A DNA stretch of 64,000 nt, taken from Pseudoflavonifractor sp. Marseille-P3106 (GTDB lineage Bacteria > Bacillota > Clostridia > Oscillospirales > Oscillospiraceae). Within the stretch, counting starts at the first letter, position 1. Each line of letters begins with the position of its first letter. Below are positions 33,333-40,949 of this stretch, piece by piece. The translations under genes and the position numbers were made by a program. The stretch spans positions 149,428 through 213,427 of the forward strand of contig LT827121.1 in NCBI GenBank assembly GCA_900169975.1, given 5' to 3'. The notes beneath the pieces are model-generated. The model was not told where the DNA came from, made no database searches, and worked only from the letters and a program-made list of their open reading frames with translations.

Positions 33333-34046
33333 GTGATCGCTTTGACGAAAGGAAAGCTCGGGGTGCTGGGGGGGATGGGTCCCCAGGCCACCCAGATGTT
33401 TTACCAGCGGGTGCTGGACCAGACCCAGGCAGGGACCGATCAGGAGCACATTCCCGCCCTGATCCTGAGCGACACCCGGATGCCCGACCGCACGGCGGCC
33501 CTCCTCTCCGGGGAGACCGGGGCGGTGGAGGACCGGCTCCTGTCCGGCGCCCGGCTGCTGGAGGAGTGGGGCGCGGCGGCCATCGCCATCCCCTGCAACA
33601 CCGCCCACGCCTTTGTCCCGGCGCTCCAGGCCCGGCTGAGGACGCCCATCGTGAACATGATCACCGAAACCGCCGCCGCGCTGAAGGCGCTGGGGGCGAA
33701 GCGGGTGGGGGTCCTGGCCACCGACGGCACCCTCCGCATGGGGCTCTACCGTGCCGCCTGCGCGGCCGAGGGGATCGAGACGGTGAGCCCGCCGGCGGAG
33801 ATCCAGCGGCTGGTGATGAGCGTTATCTTCGACGAGATCAAAAAGGGGGAGAAGGGCAGCCCGGAGAAGTTCTCCGCCATCGATACCGCTCTCCGCTCCA
33901 TGGGCTGCGACCGGGCGGTACTGGCCTGCACCGAGCTGTCGGTCTACAAGGACTGGCATGTCCTGCCCGACTTCTATCTGGACGCCATGGATGTGCTGGC
34001 CCGGCAGAGCGTGCTGGCCTGTGGGTATCCCTTACGGAATGTGTAG
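33333..34046 (+). CDS. Aspartate/glutamate racemase family protein
   Basis: A 237-residue PLP-independent racemase. Both catalytic cysteine contexts are present: AIAIPCNTAHAFVP (Cys ~88) and VLACTELSVYKD (Cys ~195), with the N-terminal GVLGGMGPQAT signature of aspartate racemases. It would interconvert L- and D-aspartate (less likely glutamate) in the cytosol. The start is GTG (AAAGGTGATCGCTTTG region) or the nearby TTG/ATG; the reading beginning MIALTKGKLG is adopted. Directly coupled to the ATP-grasp gene, it likely supplies the D-amino acid. Confidence 0.8.
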   Translation: MIALTKGKLGVLGGMGPQATQMFYQRVLDQTQAGTDQEHIPALILSDTRMPDRTAALLSGETGAVEDRLLSGARLLEEWGAAAIAIPCNTAHAFVPALQARLRTPIVNMITETAAALKALGAKRVGVLATDGTLRMGLYRAACAAEGIETVSPPAEIQRLVMSVIFDEIKKGEKGSPEKFSAIDTALRSMGCDRAVLACTELSVYKDWHVLPDFYLDAMDVLARQSVLACGYPLRNV

Positions 34047-34103
34047 GGCCAGCCTGACCGGATCGCGGAAGGGGCCGAAGCGGGCGGCGTCAGGGGGACT
34101 TTT

Positions 34104-34313
34104 ATGGAAATATTAGCGGAACGTCTGCGCCTGTTGAGAAAAGAACGAAAACTGACACAAGAGGAATTTGCACGTTTCATGGGACTGTCTACTGGGTGTT
34201 ACCAGAGGTATGAGCTCAACGAACGGGAGCCGAGCGCCTCTCAAATTGTAGATTTTTCTAAATATTTTGACGTATCTGCCGACTTTCTCCTGGGGCTTTC
34301 CGACCAGCGCTGA
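34104..34313 (+). CDS. XRE-type helix-turn-helix regulator
   Basis: A 69-residue Cro/C1-type HTH: LRLLRKERKLTQEEFARFMG (helices 1-2), STGCYQRYELNEREPSASQI (recognition), and SKYFDVSADFLLGLSDQ, the typical ending. GGGGGACTTTT precedes the ATG. Lies 57 bp downstream of the racemase gene and ahead of a hairpin (AGGGGGA / TCCCCCT), so it may end that operon and regulate it. Confidence 0.85.
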   Translation: MEILAERLRLLRKERKLTQEEFARFMGLSTGCYQRYELNEREPSASQIVDFSKYFDVSADFLLGLSDQR

Positions 34314-34314
34314 A

Positions 34315-34342
34315 AAGAGGGGGAGTGGGCTCCCCCTCCTTT
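34315..34342 (+). terminator. Hairpin after the XRE gene
   Basis: AGGGGGAG / CTCCCCCT stem followed by CCTTTGG; modest U-run. Confidence 0.5.
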
Positions 34343-34401
34343 GGAAACAGCCCGGGTCTTTCTGCGGGGCGGGGATGACCCCGTGACCTTACTTCGCAAC
34401 G

Positions 34402-34436
34402 GCCGCGGGGTTCGGTGAGATGCCGCGGCTTTTTTG
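34402..34436 (+). terminator. Terminator upstream of the MurE paralogue
   Basis: GCCGCGG / CCGCGGC stem with a 13-base loop followed by TTTTTTG. It lies 30 bp before the next start codon, so it could also act as an attenuator of that gene. Confidence 0.7.
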
Positions 34437-34466
34437 CTTTACTTTATTTGGCAGGAGGTATTTTTT

Positions 34467-35981
34467 ATGGAACGTCCCCGTCTCCCTTTGGGTGACTATT
34501 ATCAGCTCCTGCTGAAAAACGGACTGCTGGCCGATGCCTCGCCTCTGGCCGCAGACCTTACCAGAACGGTGACCGCCGTCACCTGCGACTCCCGCAGCGC
34601 CGTGCCTGGGAGCATTTTCGTCTGCAAAGGGGCTTCCTTTAAAGCGGAGTATCTGGCCGAGGCCGTCCGCCGGGGGGCCTTTGCCTACGTCAGCGAGACG
34701 CCCTATGAGGCGCCCGCCCCCTGTCTCCGGGTCACCGACATCCGGTTGGCCATGGGCCTGCTGGCCGACCGGGCCTGGGGCCACCCCTCCGGGGCGCTGA
34801 AGGCCGTGGGGATCACCGGCACCAAGGGAAAGACCACCACCGCCTACTTTTTGAAGTCCATTCTGGACGCGTGGCGGGAGGCGCAGGGGCTGCATCCCGT
34901 GGGGCTTCTGTCCACCATCGTCACCGACGACGGGGCCCAGCGCCGCCCGGCGGTGCTCACCACACCCGAGCCGCTGGACCTCCAGCGGCACCTGTGGAAC
35001 GCCGTGAACGCCGGGTGCGGCTACGTGGTCATGGAGGAGTCCAGCCAGGCGCTGAAGTATGGGCGGGTCATCGGCGTGGATCTGGCTGCCGCCGTGTTTC
35101 TGAATATCGGGGAGGATCACATCAGCCCCCGGGAGCACCCCACGTTTCAGGACTATTTTGCCTCCAAGCTGAAGATTTTCAACCAGGCAGAGGCCGCCGT
35201 GGTGAATCTGGACAGCGACCGCTCCGAGGAGGTGCTGGCTGCCGCGGCCCGGTGCGGGCGGGTGGTCACCTACTCCATGCGGGATCCCGCCGCCGATCTC
35301 TTTGGCCGGGATCTGGCCCGAACGGAGGAGGGCCTTGCCTTCGCGGTGGGCTATGGGGAGGCGCCACTGCGCTGTGCCATCCCCATGACCGGAGACTTCA
35401 ATGTCTCCAATGCTCTGGCGGCGCTGGCGGTGTGCCGGGTACTGGACGTGCCCGCGGACGCCGTTCAGGCCGGACTGGCCCGGGGCCGGGTGCCCGGGCG
35501 GATGGAGACCTATTCCGCCGGGGGCCGGACCGTCATTGTGGACTACGCCCACAACGGCATGAGCCTGTCGGCCCTGCTGCGCTCCGTGCACAGCGACTAC
35601 CCCGGCGCGCCGGTTACGGTGGTGTTCGGCTGCACCGGCGGCAAGGGGCTGGACCGCCGGGCCGGCATGGGAGCCGCCGCGGGAGAATTTGCCGACCGCA
35701 TCCTCCTTACCGAGGATGACCCCGGACCCGAGGAGGTGGAGGCCATCTGCGCTGAGATCGCGGAGGCCGCCGCCCCCTTCGGTAAGATTTGCACCGTCAT
35801 CCCGGACCGGGAGGAGGCGGTCCGCACCGCCATTTTGGAGACCGCCGCCCCGGGGGTCGTGGTCCTGGCGGGCAAGGGCAGCGAAGGACAGCAGAAGCGG
35901 AAGAACGGCCCGGAGCCCTGTGTCCCGGACGGCCTGCTGGCCCGGAAGTATCTGGGGCTTCCTCTGGACGGCGGAAGATGA
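34467..35981 (+). CDS. MurE-like Mur ligase (UDP-MurNAc-peptide ligase paralogue)
   Basis: A 504-residue Mur ligase with N-domain (VTCDSRSAVPGSIFVCKG), P-loop GITGTKGKTTTAYF, TTPEPLDLQRHL, MEESSQALKYGRVIGVD, and the C-domain MTGDFNVSNALAALAV ... VPGRMETY. ATP-dependent addition of an amino acid to UDP-MurNAc-dipeptide is the family role. The residue-3 selectivity motif (DNPR for meso-DAP) reads EDDPGPEE here, and SSHA is SSQA, so the added amino acid is uncertain and this may not be the main MurE. AGGAGG is 7 nt before ATG 34467. Confidence 0.8.
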   Translation: MERPRLPLGDYYQLLLKNGLLADASPLAADLTRTVTAVTCDSRSAVPGSIFVCKGASFKAEYLAEAVRRGAFAYVSETPYEAPAPCLRVTDIRLAMGLLADRAWGHPSGALKAVGITGTKGKTTTAYFLKSILDAWREAQGLHPVGLLSTIVTDDGAQRRPAVLTTPEPLDLQRHLWNAVNAGCGYVVMEESSQALKYGRVIGVDLAAAVFLNIGEDHISPREHPTFQDYFASKLKIFNQAEAAVVNLDSDRSEEVLAAAARCGRVVTYSMRDPAADLFGRDLARTEEGLAFAVGYGEAPLRCAIPMTGDFNVSNALAALAVCRVLDVPADAVQAGLARGRVPGRMETYSAGGRTVIVDYAHNGMSLSALLRSVHSDYPGAPVTVVFGCTGGKGLDRRAGMGAAAGEFADRILLTEDDPGPEEVEAICAEIAEAAAPFGKICTVIPDREEAVRTAILETAAPGVVVLAGKGSEGQQKRKNGPEPCVPDGLLARKYLGLPLDGGR

Positions 35982-36045
35982 CAGACGAAAACGCGGTCCC
36001 GGGGGCAGGTGCTGTCCTGCTCCCGGGGCCGCGCGGAAAGTGGTT

Positions 36046-36678
36046 TTATCCCAGCCTCTCCAGCAGAGCGGGGAGTTGGGAGAATGCGGAGATGGAAGGA
36101 ACTTCCGGCGGCACCGTGCCGAAGCCGTAGGCCGCGTGGATGAAGGCCACTCCGGCCTCCCGGGCAGAGTGCCAGTCCAACTCGGTGTCCCCCACATAGA
36201 CCGGTTTTTTCAGCCCATAGCGGGCCGCCGTCAGCGCGATATTTTGGCTTTTGGGCTTCCCGGTCCGGCCGGCGCACTCAAAGCCCTGAAAATAGCGCCC
36301 CAGCCCGGTCCCCTGAAAAAACGCCTGGATGTAGCCGTCCTGGCAGTTGCTCACCACGAGCAGCGGGCTGCGCCGGGAGAGGAGGGAGAGGGTCTCCTCC
36401 ACCTCCGGATAGACCGCGGCGCCGTGCTCCGCCAGATATTCATTTTCCACCGCACAGCACTCTTCGATGATTTCCAGCTGCCTCTGTCTGTTCAATCCCG
36501 GAAGTCTGCGCGCGGCGATGTCCGCAATGCGCAGCCCCATACAGGAGCGGACTTCGTCCACTGTGAGGGGAGGACGCTCCACCTGATTGCGCGCCAGAGC
36601 AAGATTCCAGGAGATGGTGATTTCCGGGACTGCATCCCAGAGCGTACCGTCCAGATCGAACAAGATACCGTCAAACAT
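36046..36678 (-). CDS. HAD-superfamily hydrolase (phosphoglycolate-phosphatase-like)
   Basis: A 210-residue HAD phosphatase: motif I DGILFDLDGTLWDA with both Asp, motif II LLVVSNCQ, motif III Lys in GRTGKPKSQNIALTA, motif IV YVGDTELDWHSAREAGV. The helical cap between 18 and 85 is of the C1 type found in Gph/PGMB proteins. It dephosphorylates small phospho-metabolites; substrate not assignable. AAAGGAGTTTACCC precedes the start. It is convergent with the MurE-like gene. Confidence 0.88.
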   Translation of the reverse strand: MFDGILFDLDGTLWDAVPEITISWNLALARNQVERPPLTVDEVRSCMGLRIADIAARRLPGLNRQRQLEIIEECCAVENEYLAEHGAAVYPEVEETLSLLSRRSPLLVVSNCQDGYIQAFFQGTGLGRYFQGFECAGRTGKPKSQNIALTAARYGLKKPVYVGDTELDWHSAREAGVAFIHAAYGFGTVPPEVPSISAFSQLPALLERLG

Positions 36679-36802
36679 GGGTAAACTCCTTTAAATGTCG
36701 ATTTAAGCCATTATAAAACGAAAGCCGCAAGTTGTAAATGCCCGGCCGCCCTGGTTTGAGCAGGGACGTAATTTGGGGCGGTGGCGGAGGGAGAGAAATA
36801 TT

Positions 36803-36979
36803 TTGCAGGTTTACTTCTGGTTTTTCATTGCGCTGGGCCTTTTGATTTTCCTCTTCTCTCAGGAGATCGACCGTGCGGCCCGAAAAAATCAGAGAACGCC
36901 CCGGGCGCGTCTGGTGGCGGCCATCCTTCTGGCGGCCGGATTGATTGGACTGATCGTTACCGCCTGTTTCCCCAGTTGA
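36803..36979 (+). CDS. Small two-helix membrane protein
   Basis: A 58-residue peptide starting at TTG with GGAGGGAGAG 8 nt upstream. Two hydrophobic segments (VYFWFFIALGLLIFLF and VAAILLAAGLIGLIVTACF) flank a basic loop DRAARKNQRTPRARL, giving a hairpin membrane topology. Family and function are not recognised. It is the last chromosomal protein gene before the tRNA/integration region. Confidence 0.55.
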   Translation: MQVYFWFFIALGLLIFLFSQEIDRAARKNQRTPRARLVAAILLAAGLIGLIVTACFPS

Positions 36980-37090
36980 CAGAACAGCATACTTGGGCTA
37001 AAATAAAAAAGCTCGGCACCCGGGGCTTAAGCCGCATATAAGGATAGCTCTACCGTTTTTTGGAACATTTGAAGGACCCAAATTGAATAC

Positions 37091-37161
37091 GTCTCCGTAG
37101 CTCAGTTGGATAGTAGCGTTCGCCTCCTAAGCGGCAGATTGTTCGATTCCTTCGAGCAATG
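37091..37161 (+). pseudogene. Degenerate tRNA-Arg copy 1
   Basis: GTAGCTCAGTTGGATAGTAGCG and the anticodon region CGCCTCCTAAGCGG are recognisable, but the acceptor arms no longer pair and the D-arm has an insertion. It marks the start of a four-unit array with ~93-bp spacing. Confidence 0.75.
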
Positions 37162-37184
37162 AAAATTGCATAAATCTTAAAAAT

Positions 37185-37253
37185 GTCTCAGTAGCTCAGT
37201 TGGATAGAGCACACGCCTCCTAAAAATCGAATCGTTCGAATCCTGGAGCCCTG
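37185..37253 (+). pseudogene. Degenerate tRNA-Arg copy 2
   Basis: The 5-prime half including GCCTCCTAA is tRNA-like; after it comes AAATCGAATCGTTCGAATCC, which breaks the anticodon stem while keeping a T-loop-like GTTCGAATCC. Its 3-prime tail is identical to that of copy 3. Confidence 0.8.
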
Positions 37254-37277
37254 TAAAATTGAATATTTTCTGTATAA

Positions 37278-37346
37278 GCCCCCGTAGCTCAGTTGGATAG
37301 AGCGGTCGCCTCCTAAAAATCGAATCGTTCGAATCCTGGAGCCCTG
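37278..37346 (+). pseudogene. Degenerate tRNA-Arg copy 3
   Basis: Identical to the functional gene from GCCCCCGTAG through GCCTCCTAA (39 nt), then switches to the same divergent tail as copy 2. The abrupt switch at the anticodon loop points to a recombination junction. Confidence 0.85.
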
Positions 37347-37370
37347 TAAAATTGAATATTTTCTGTATAA

Positions 37371-37447
37371 GCCCCCGTAGCTCAGTTGGATAGAGCGGTC
37401 GCCTCCTAAGCGACAGGCCACTGGTTCGAACCCAGCCGGGGGTGCCA
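37371..37447 (+). tRNA. tRNA-Arg (anticodon CCU)
   Basis: A complete 77-nt cloverleaf: acceptor GCCCCCG / CGGGGGU, D-arm GCUC...GAGC, anticodon stem GUCGC / GCGAC around CUCCUAA, T-arm CUGG-UUCGAAC-CCAG and an encoded CCA. A terminator follows. The integrase gene of the element begins ~190 bp downstream, and this tRNA 3-prime half is the likely attachment site. Confidence 0.96.
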
Positions 37448-37451
37448 AAAA

Positions 37452-37493
37452 TGACCGTTGTAAGCCATTTTTTGATGGTTTACAGCGGTTTTT
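37452..37493 (+). terminator. Terminator of tRNA-Arg
   Basis: ACCGTTGTAAGCCAT / ATGGTTTACAGCGGT imperfect stem with TTTTTG loop and TTTTTTGTT tail. Confidence 0.85.
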
Positions 37494-37636
37494 TGTTATC
37501 GTTTTTCCAGAGCATTCTTGCTGCTCCACCGGAACGATTTTATACATTTTCCGCTGTATGCCTGCTAATTGGCTTCGAACTATTTTTCCGGCCTTGCTAA
37601 TAAAAAACGCCGATTTGCTAATACGATTTTCCCGCC

Positions 37637-39031
37637 CTATTTTTCGGATGGGGCCGACGCCAGCAATGCAGCCAGTGTGTTGGCCAGTTCCGGCGACTTG
37701 CGAAGCTGTTCCACCAGGGTCTCCAAATCCATTGTGGCGGGCGCCGGTTCCTTTGGTTCCTCCGGGGGACGAACCGAACGCAGGTCGGGATTGGCATAGA
37801 AGGCACTCTCAAACTTCTGGGCGTTGATCTTGCGGTCCTCGTCCAGAATGTGGGCATACACGCTGGTGATCATGTCGATCTGGGCATGTCCAGTATCGCC
37901 CTGGGTGGCCTTCAGGTCGCCGTGGTTCAGCTTTAACTTATAGGTGGTGCTGGAATGGCGCAGGGAGTGAAAGACCACTTTGGGAAGCCCTGCTTTCTCC
38001 CGCAGCTTCTCAAACGACTTCAGGATGATACGGTCCTCACAGGGGCGGCCATTGGCCAGCGCCACCACCAGGTCGTAGTCCTGATACTCATCACGGAGCA
38101 GCGCCCGCAGCTCGTCTTGCGCGGATTTCCATTCCCGCAGGATGTAAGCCAGGGTCTTGGGCAGCCACACCTTGCGGATGCTGGAATCGGTCTTGGGCTT
38201 CTTCAAAATGATCCTGGTGCTGGTATTGGGAAACAGAGGCGTGAACACATGATAGATGTCCTTTTGCCCCAGCATCTCAATGGCTCGCTTGGAGGCCCGT
38301 GCCAGCTCCTTGTCGATGTAGACATAGGCGTTGTCATCGGCAATATCTTCATCGGAGATATGGACATTGCTCCAGGTCAGCCCCAGAATCTCCCCCATGC
38401 GCAGCGAACAGGCAAAGGCCAGGTTCATTGCTACATAGAGCTTGCTGTCCGTACACTGATCCAGGGCGGTGCGGATCATATCGGCGGTCCAGATGTCCCG
38501 CTTCTTGTATTCCACTTTGGGCAGTACCACATTGTCAAAGGGGTTCTTGGCAACCAGCTCCCACCGGACCGCCTGCTTGAAAGCGCAGCGGAGAAGTTTG
38601 ATGATCTTCTCAATGGTGGCGTTGGTTACAAACTCCGTTTTGGCGTGATGCGTTCTGGTGTTCACCGCAGGGGTTTTCTGCAAGGTCTGGATGTACTTGT
38701 CCACCACCCGCGTGGTGATGTCCTGCACCTTCATATCCCCGATGATGGGGTTGATGTAGTTGGCAATCAGCGAGTTTTGGCTGTCATACATGGATACGCC
38801 CCACCGCTTTTCGCCATAGAGGGAGACGAAGTCCGACAGGAACTCCGCAATATTCTGATTGGTGGGCGGAAGGAAGGAGTTGGAGCTTTTCTGGCTCTCA
38901 ATCTCTGCTTTGCGCTTCAATGCCTCTTGATAGGAAGTGCGGGTTTCCCACTTCTGCTTGGTCCCGCCGCTCTCGTCCACATAGGTGTAGACGATGGAAT
39001 AGTTTTTCTTTCTTTTGATAATGGATGCCAT
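37637..39031 (-). CDS. int: Tyrosine site-specific integrase of the conjugative element
   Basis: A 464-residue phage/ICE integrase. It has an AP2-like arm-binding N-terminus (MASIIKRKKNYSIVYTYVDE), a SAM-like core-binding domain (~60-170), and the catalytic domain with Arg in CSLRMGEILGL, HSLRHSSTTYKL, the late His in GDTGHAQIDMITSVYAHIL and the nucleophilic Tyr in SVYAHI. A Pro/Ala-rich tail follows. It lies with its 3-prime end towards tRNA-Arg(CCU), the usual arrangement for integration at a tRNA. It catalyses integration and, with Xis, excision. Confidence 0.93.
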   Translation of the reverse strand: MASIIKRKKNYSIVYTYVDESGGTKQKWETRTSYQEALKRKAEIESQKSSNSFLPPTNQNIAEFLSDFVSLYGEKRWGVSMYDSQNSLIANYINPIIGDMKVQDITTRVVDKYIQTLQKTPAVNTRTHHAKTEFVTNATIEKIIKLLRCAFKQAVRWELVAKNPFDNVVLPKVEYKKRDIWTADMIRTALDQCTDSKLYVAMNLAFACSLRMGEILGLTWSNVHISDEDIADDNAYVYIDKELARASKRAIEMLGQKDIYHVFTPLFPNTSTRIILKKPKTDSSIRKVWLPKTLAYILREWKSAQDELRALLRDEYQDYDLVVALANGRPCEDRIILKSFEKLREKAGLPKVVFHSLRHSSTTYKLKLNHGDLKATQGDTGHAQIDMITSVYAHILDEDRKINAQKFESAFYANPDLRSVRPPEEPKEPAPATMDLETLVEQLRKSPELANTLAALLASAPSEK

Positions 39032-39052
39032 AACGAACCTTCCTTTCTGATG

Positions 39053-39259
39053 TCACAGGTCAAGCGGCTCCAGCCACTTGTCAAACGACCGTTTGGGAAT
39101 TCGTATGGCGTTACCAATTCGTACGCTTTTGAAAAGGCCCTCCTGCACAAGGCGGTATGCCTGTGTCCGACTGACGCCTAATATACGGGCAACCTCGTTG
39201 ACCGTATAGGTGCGGCACTCCAAAGGCCTTTTCTCCGTACCGTTCTGAATCTCTGACAC
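39053..39259 (-). CDS. xis: Excisionase-like helix-turn-helix protein
   Basis: A 68-residue MerR/excisionase-type winged HTH: TYTVNEVARILGVSRTQAYRLV followed by EGLFKSVRIGNAIRIPKRSFDKWL. GTG at 39259 is chosen because AAAGGAGG lies 5 nt upstream; the ATG at 39289 has no ribosome binding site. It ends 21 bp before int on the same strand. Expected to bend the attachment DNA and direct the integrase towards excision. Confidence 0.85.
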   Translation of the reverse strand: MSEIQNGTEKRPLECRTYTVNEVARILGVSRTQAYRLVQEGLFKSVRIGNAIRIPKRSFDKWLEPLDL

Positions 39260-39787
39260 AGCAGCCTCCTTTCCAGTCAGAAACGGCACGCAAAGGGGTG
39301 TTCATTCATAACTTCCACCCTCATTGTACCGCGCCGTTTTGGGTTTGTCTGCTGCTAATGAAAAGTTTACGAACTATCCGTAAACAGAAAAGCAGAAGAT
39401 TTATCTGAAAATAAAAGAGGCAAAAAACGGACGGCTGCTGGCCGCAGCTCCACGGGAATCTCACCCCGGCCCATGCTAATGGGTGCGCCGCGCAATGCTT
39501 TGAGGGCGTTCAACGCGGGAGTCTCATTATCCTGTCTGTGCATCCTCGCCCACAGGCTGCCACACCTGTTTCGCGGCCTGGTTTTGTCGCTCACCTGTTT
39601 GGTAGGGGTCCCGTCCTGCGGACTTGCAACAGGGCCATGGCGCACCGGCCGACCGGCTCCACACAGACAGATCGTATCCGTCTGCCTTATGCTGCCCGAA
39701 GGCTTTCTTTGTCAAGGTGGGGTCAGTCCCCGGCATTGGCAAAGGAGGAAAGGGTAAGCCGCTTGCCTTCTGCCAGAGCTGAAAGGA
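39260..39787. other. Gene-poor segment between xis and the HTH_16 gene
   Basis: No reading frame here has a ribosome binding site and a recognisable family; the longer frames are compositional. A leftward -10-like TACAAT lies near 39330 for xis, and a dyad GTTTACG / CGTAAAC at 39365-39385 may bind Xis or a regulator. Confidence 0.5.
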
Positions 39788-40021
39788 TTAGGTGCGCATC
39801 ACGGCCCGGATCAGTCGGATTTCCAGACAGCGCTTCATGTGGACATCCACGCACACATGAGGCGTTCCGTCCTTGTCATAGAGGGTACGGGTACACAGGC
39901 GGCTCATATAGTCGTCGTAGTACCGCAGCACTTGCTCCATGGCCTCGCTGTCACCGCCGGAGGCCGCGTGGATCACCCAAACGGGCGGCAGGTCCTTTCC
40001 CTTGTGGATGGGCTCTGTCAT
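39788..40021 (-). CDS. HTH_16-type protein, Tn916 Orf8-like
   Basis: A 77-residue protein with the pattern VIHAASGGDSEAMEQVLRYYDDYMSRL and VCVDVHMKRCLEIRLIRAVM, matching the short helix-turn-helix protein that accompanies the sigma-like regulator in Tn916-type elements. It starts 6 bp after the sigma-factor stop, so the pair is one unit. It probably modulates expression of the transfer or excision genes. Confidence 0.8.
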   Translation of the reverse strand: MTEPIHKGKDLPPVWVIHAASGGDSEAMEQVLRYYDDYMSRLCTRTLYDKDGTPHVCVDVHMKRCLEIRLIRAVMRT

Positions 40022-40026
40022 CTTCC

Positions 40027-40458
40027 TCAGCCTCCTTTCGGCATCAGCGCCGACAATGCTTCGCGCAGCTCCTGCAGCGCCTTCGTCCGGTGCCGCTGAA
40101 CGGCGCTCCGGGACATCCCAACGAGATTGCCGATCTCACCGTCTGCCAGGTCCAGGGTGCAGTGCAAAATCAAAATGCTCTGCTCCATCTGCGGCAAAGT
40201 AGAGAAAGCCTCGGCCACAAGCTCGTTGTCGATATGTAGATCGTAGCCGTGCGACGAGAACACAATGCTGTCGCTGGGGTAACGATCCATGACGCAGAGC
40301 TTGTCCAGTTCCGCCTGGGACAAGTCGCTAAAGAAGGCTTCACGCTCTCTCTGGCGTTTCATGTTCCGCAGGTAGGCTCTGGCCTCGTTTCGCAATACCT
40401 TCTTGCAAAAAGCATCGAACCGGCATTGCTCGCCATAGTCGCGGGGGTTAGATTCCAT
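40027..40458 (-). CDS. ICE-encoded sigma-70-like regulator (Tn916 Orf7-like)
   Basis: A 143-residue protein with a weak region-2-like N-terminal half (FDAFCKKVLRNEARAYLR) and a clear region 4: STLPQMEQSILILHCTLDLADGEIGNLVGMSRSAVQRHR. Start ATG 40458 has GGGGGTG 7 nt upstream; GTG 40467 is rejected. It is expected to activate element genes such as xis/int. The upstream leader with terminators and a short ORF suggests attenuation control. Confidence 0.87.
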   Translation of the reverse strand: MESNPRDYGEQCRFDAFCKKVLRNEARAYLRNMKRQREREAFFSDLSQAELDKLCVMDRYPSDSIVFSSHGYDLHIDNELVAEAFSTLPQMEQSILILHCTLDLADGEIGNLVGMSRSAVQRHRTKALQELREALSALMPKGG

Positions 40459-40612
40459 CAGTTTCACCCCCTTTCCATGGGGGGATCAGGTGGTTCTCTC
40501 CCTTTCCGCTACTACCAATCCTGCGAGAGCGTGTTCTGCCCGCTAAGCGCCTCCTTTTTGAAGAAAATTTGAGAAAAAAAGCGGCCAGCCATCCCAACCG
40601 CAGGAAACGACA

Positions 40613-40652
40613 AAAAACGCCCGGCGGGTCACAGACCCACCGGGCGCAATGG
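40613..40652 (-). terminator. Terminator between leader ORF and sigma-like gene
   Basis: GCGCCCGGTGGGT / ACCCGCCGGGCG stem with CTGTG loop; leftward it runs into TTTTTTGTCG. Confidence 0.9.
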
Positions 40653-40671
40653 CAAGCAATATGAAGTTTAT

Positions 40672-40782
40672 TTACATGGTATAGTTCATACTCATAGCCG
40701 AACCTCTCCGCCGACTGAAATGGGCTTTTTTTGAGCGGTTAGCCCTTGTCAGATCAGGCGGGGATAGTATCCGGCGTAGCAT
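40672..40782 (-). CDS. Candidate 36-residue leader peptide
   Basis: A short frame encoding MLRRILSPPDLTRANRSKKA and a basic stretch, ending SMNYTM. The GAGG ribosome binding site lies in the loop of a hairpin ATGGCGGCAT / ATGCCGCCGT, with the start codon just outside the stem. An in-frame ATG preceded by GGAGAGG could give only MSMNYTM. It precedes the strong terminator at 40613-40652 and the sigma-like gene, the layout of a translated leader with attenuation. Confidence 0.45.
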   Translation of the reverse strand: MLRRILSPPDLTRANRSKKAHFSRRRGSAMSMNYTM

Positions 40783-40831
40783 GGCGGCATCCTCTTTCTA
40801 TGCCGCCGTGGAAGCTGTCAGGGCAAAGAAA

Positions 40832-40857
40832 AACGGCGGTTCGAATTGAACCGCCGT
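40832..40857 (-). terminator. Terminator-like hairpin in the leader region
   Basis: ACGGCGGTTC / GAACCGCCGT stem with AATTC loop; leftward followed by TTTTTCTTTG. Confidence 0.75.
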
Positions 40858-40888
40858 GAAGAAAGTGCTTTTGCGCGCAGAAAGCCAT

Positions 40889-40932
40889 CTGCCCCGCGGC
40901 GGTTTTTTTCTTTTCTGCCGCCGGGCAGATCA
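40889..40932. repeat. Interrupted inverted repeat in the leader region
   Basis: ATCTGCCCC-GCGGCGG and CCGCCGGGCAGAT flank TTTTTTTCTTTT. It is one of four closely spaced hairpins between the KTR gene and the sigma-like gene. Confidence 0.6.
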
Positions 40933-40949
40933 TAGAGGATATAAAAACA

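Larger units (their letters stand above)
37084..37447. repeat. Four-unit tRNA-Arg array (93-94 bp period), candidate att region
   Basis: GTAGCTCAGTTGGATA recurs at 37097, 37191, 37284 and 37377. Every unit shares GCCTCCTAA (37122, 37215, 37308, 37401), and units 2-3 diverge from the functional gene exactly after it. Spacer AAAATTGAATATTTTCTGTATAA is repeated between units. This is best explained by repeated tyrosine-recombinase crossover in the anticodon loop plus tandem duplication. Confidence 0.8.

Noticed and set aside
37084..37447. CRISPR-like regular repeats
   Set aside because: The period of 93-94 bp is explained by tRNA-Arg 5-prime halves and duplicated spacers. The spacers are nearly identical, and no cas genes are present.
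39367..39787. Possible accessory genes between xis and the HTH_16 gene
   Set aside because: Frames on both strands lack ribosome binding sites and their translations look like noise; left as unexplained.
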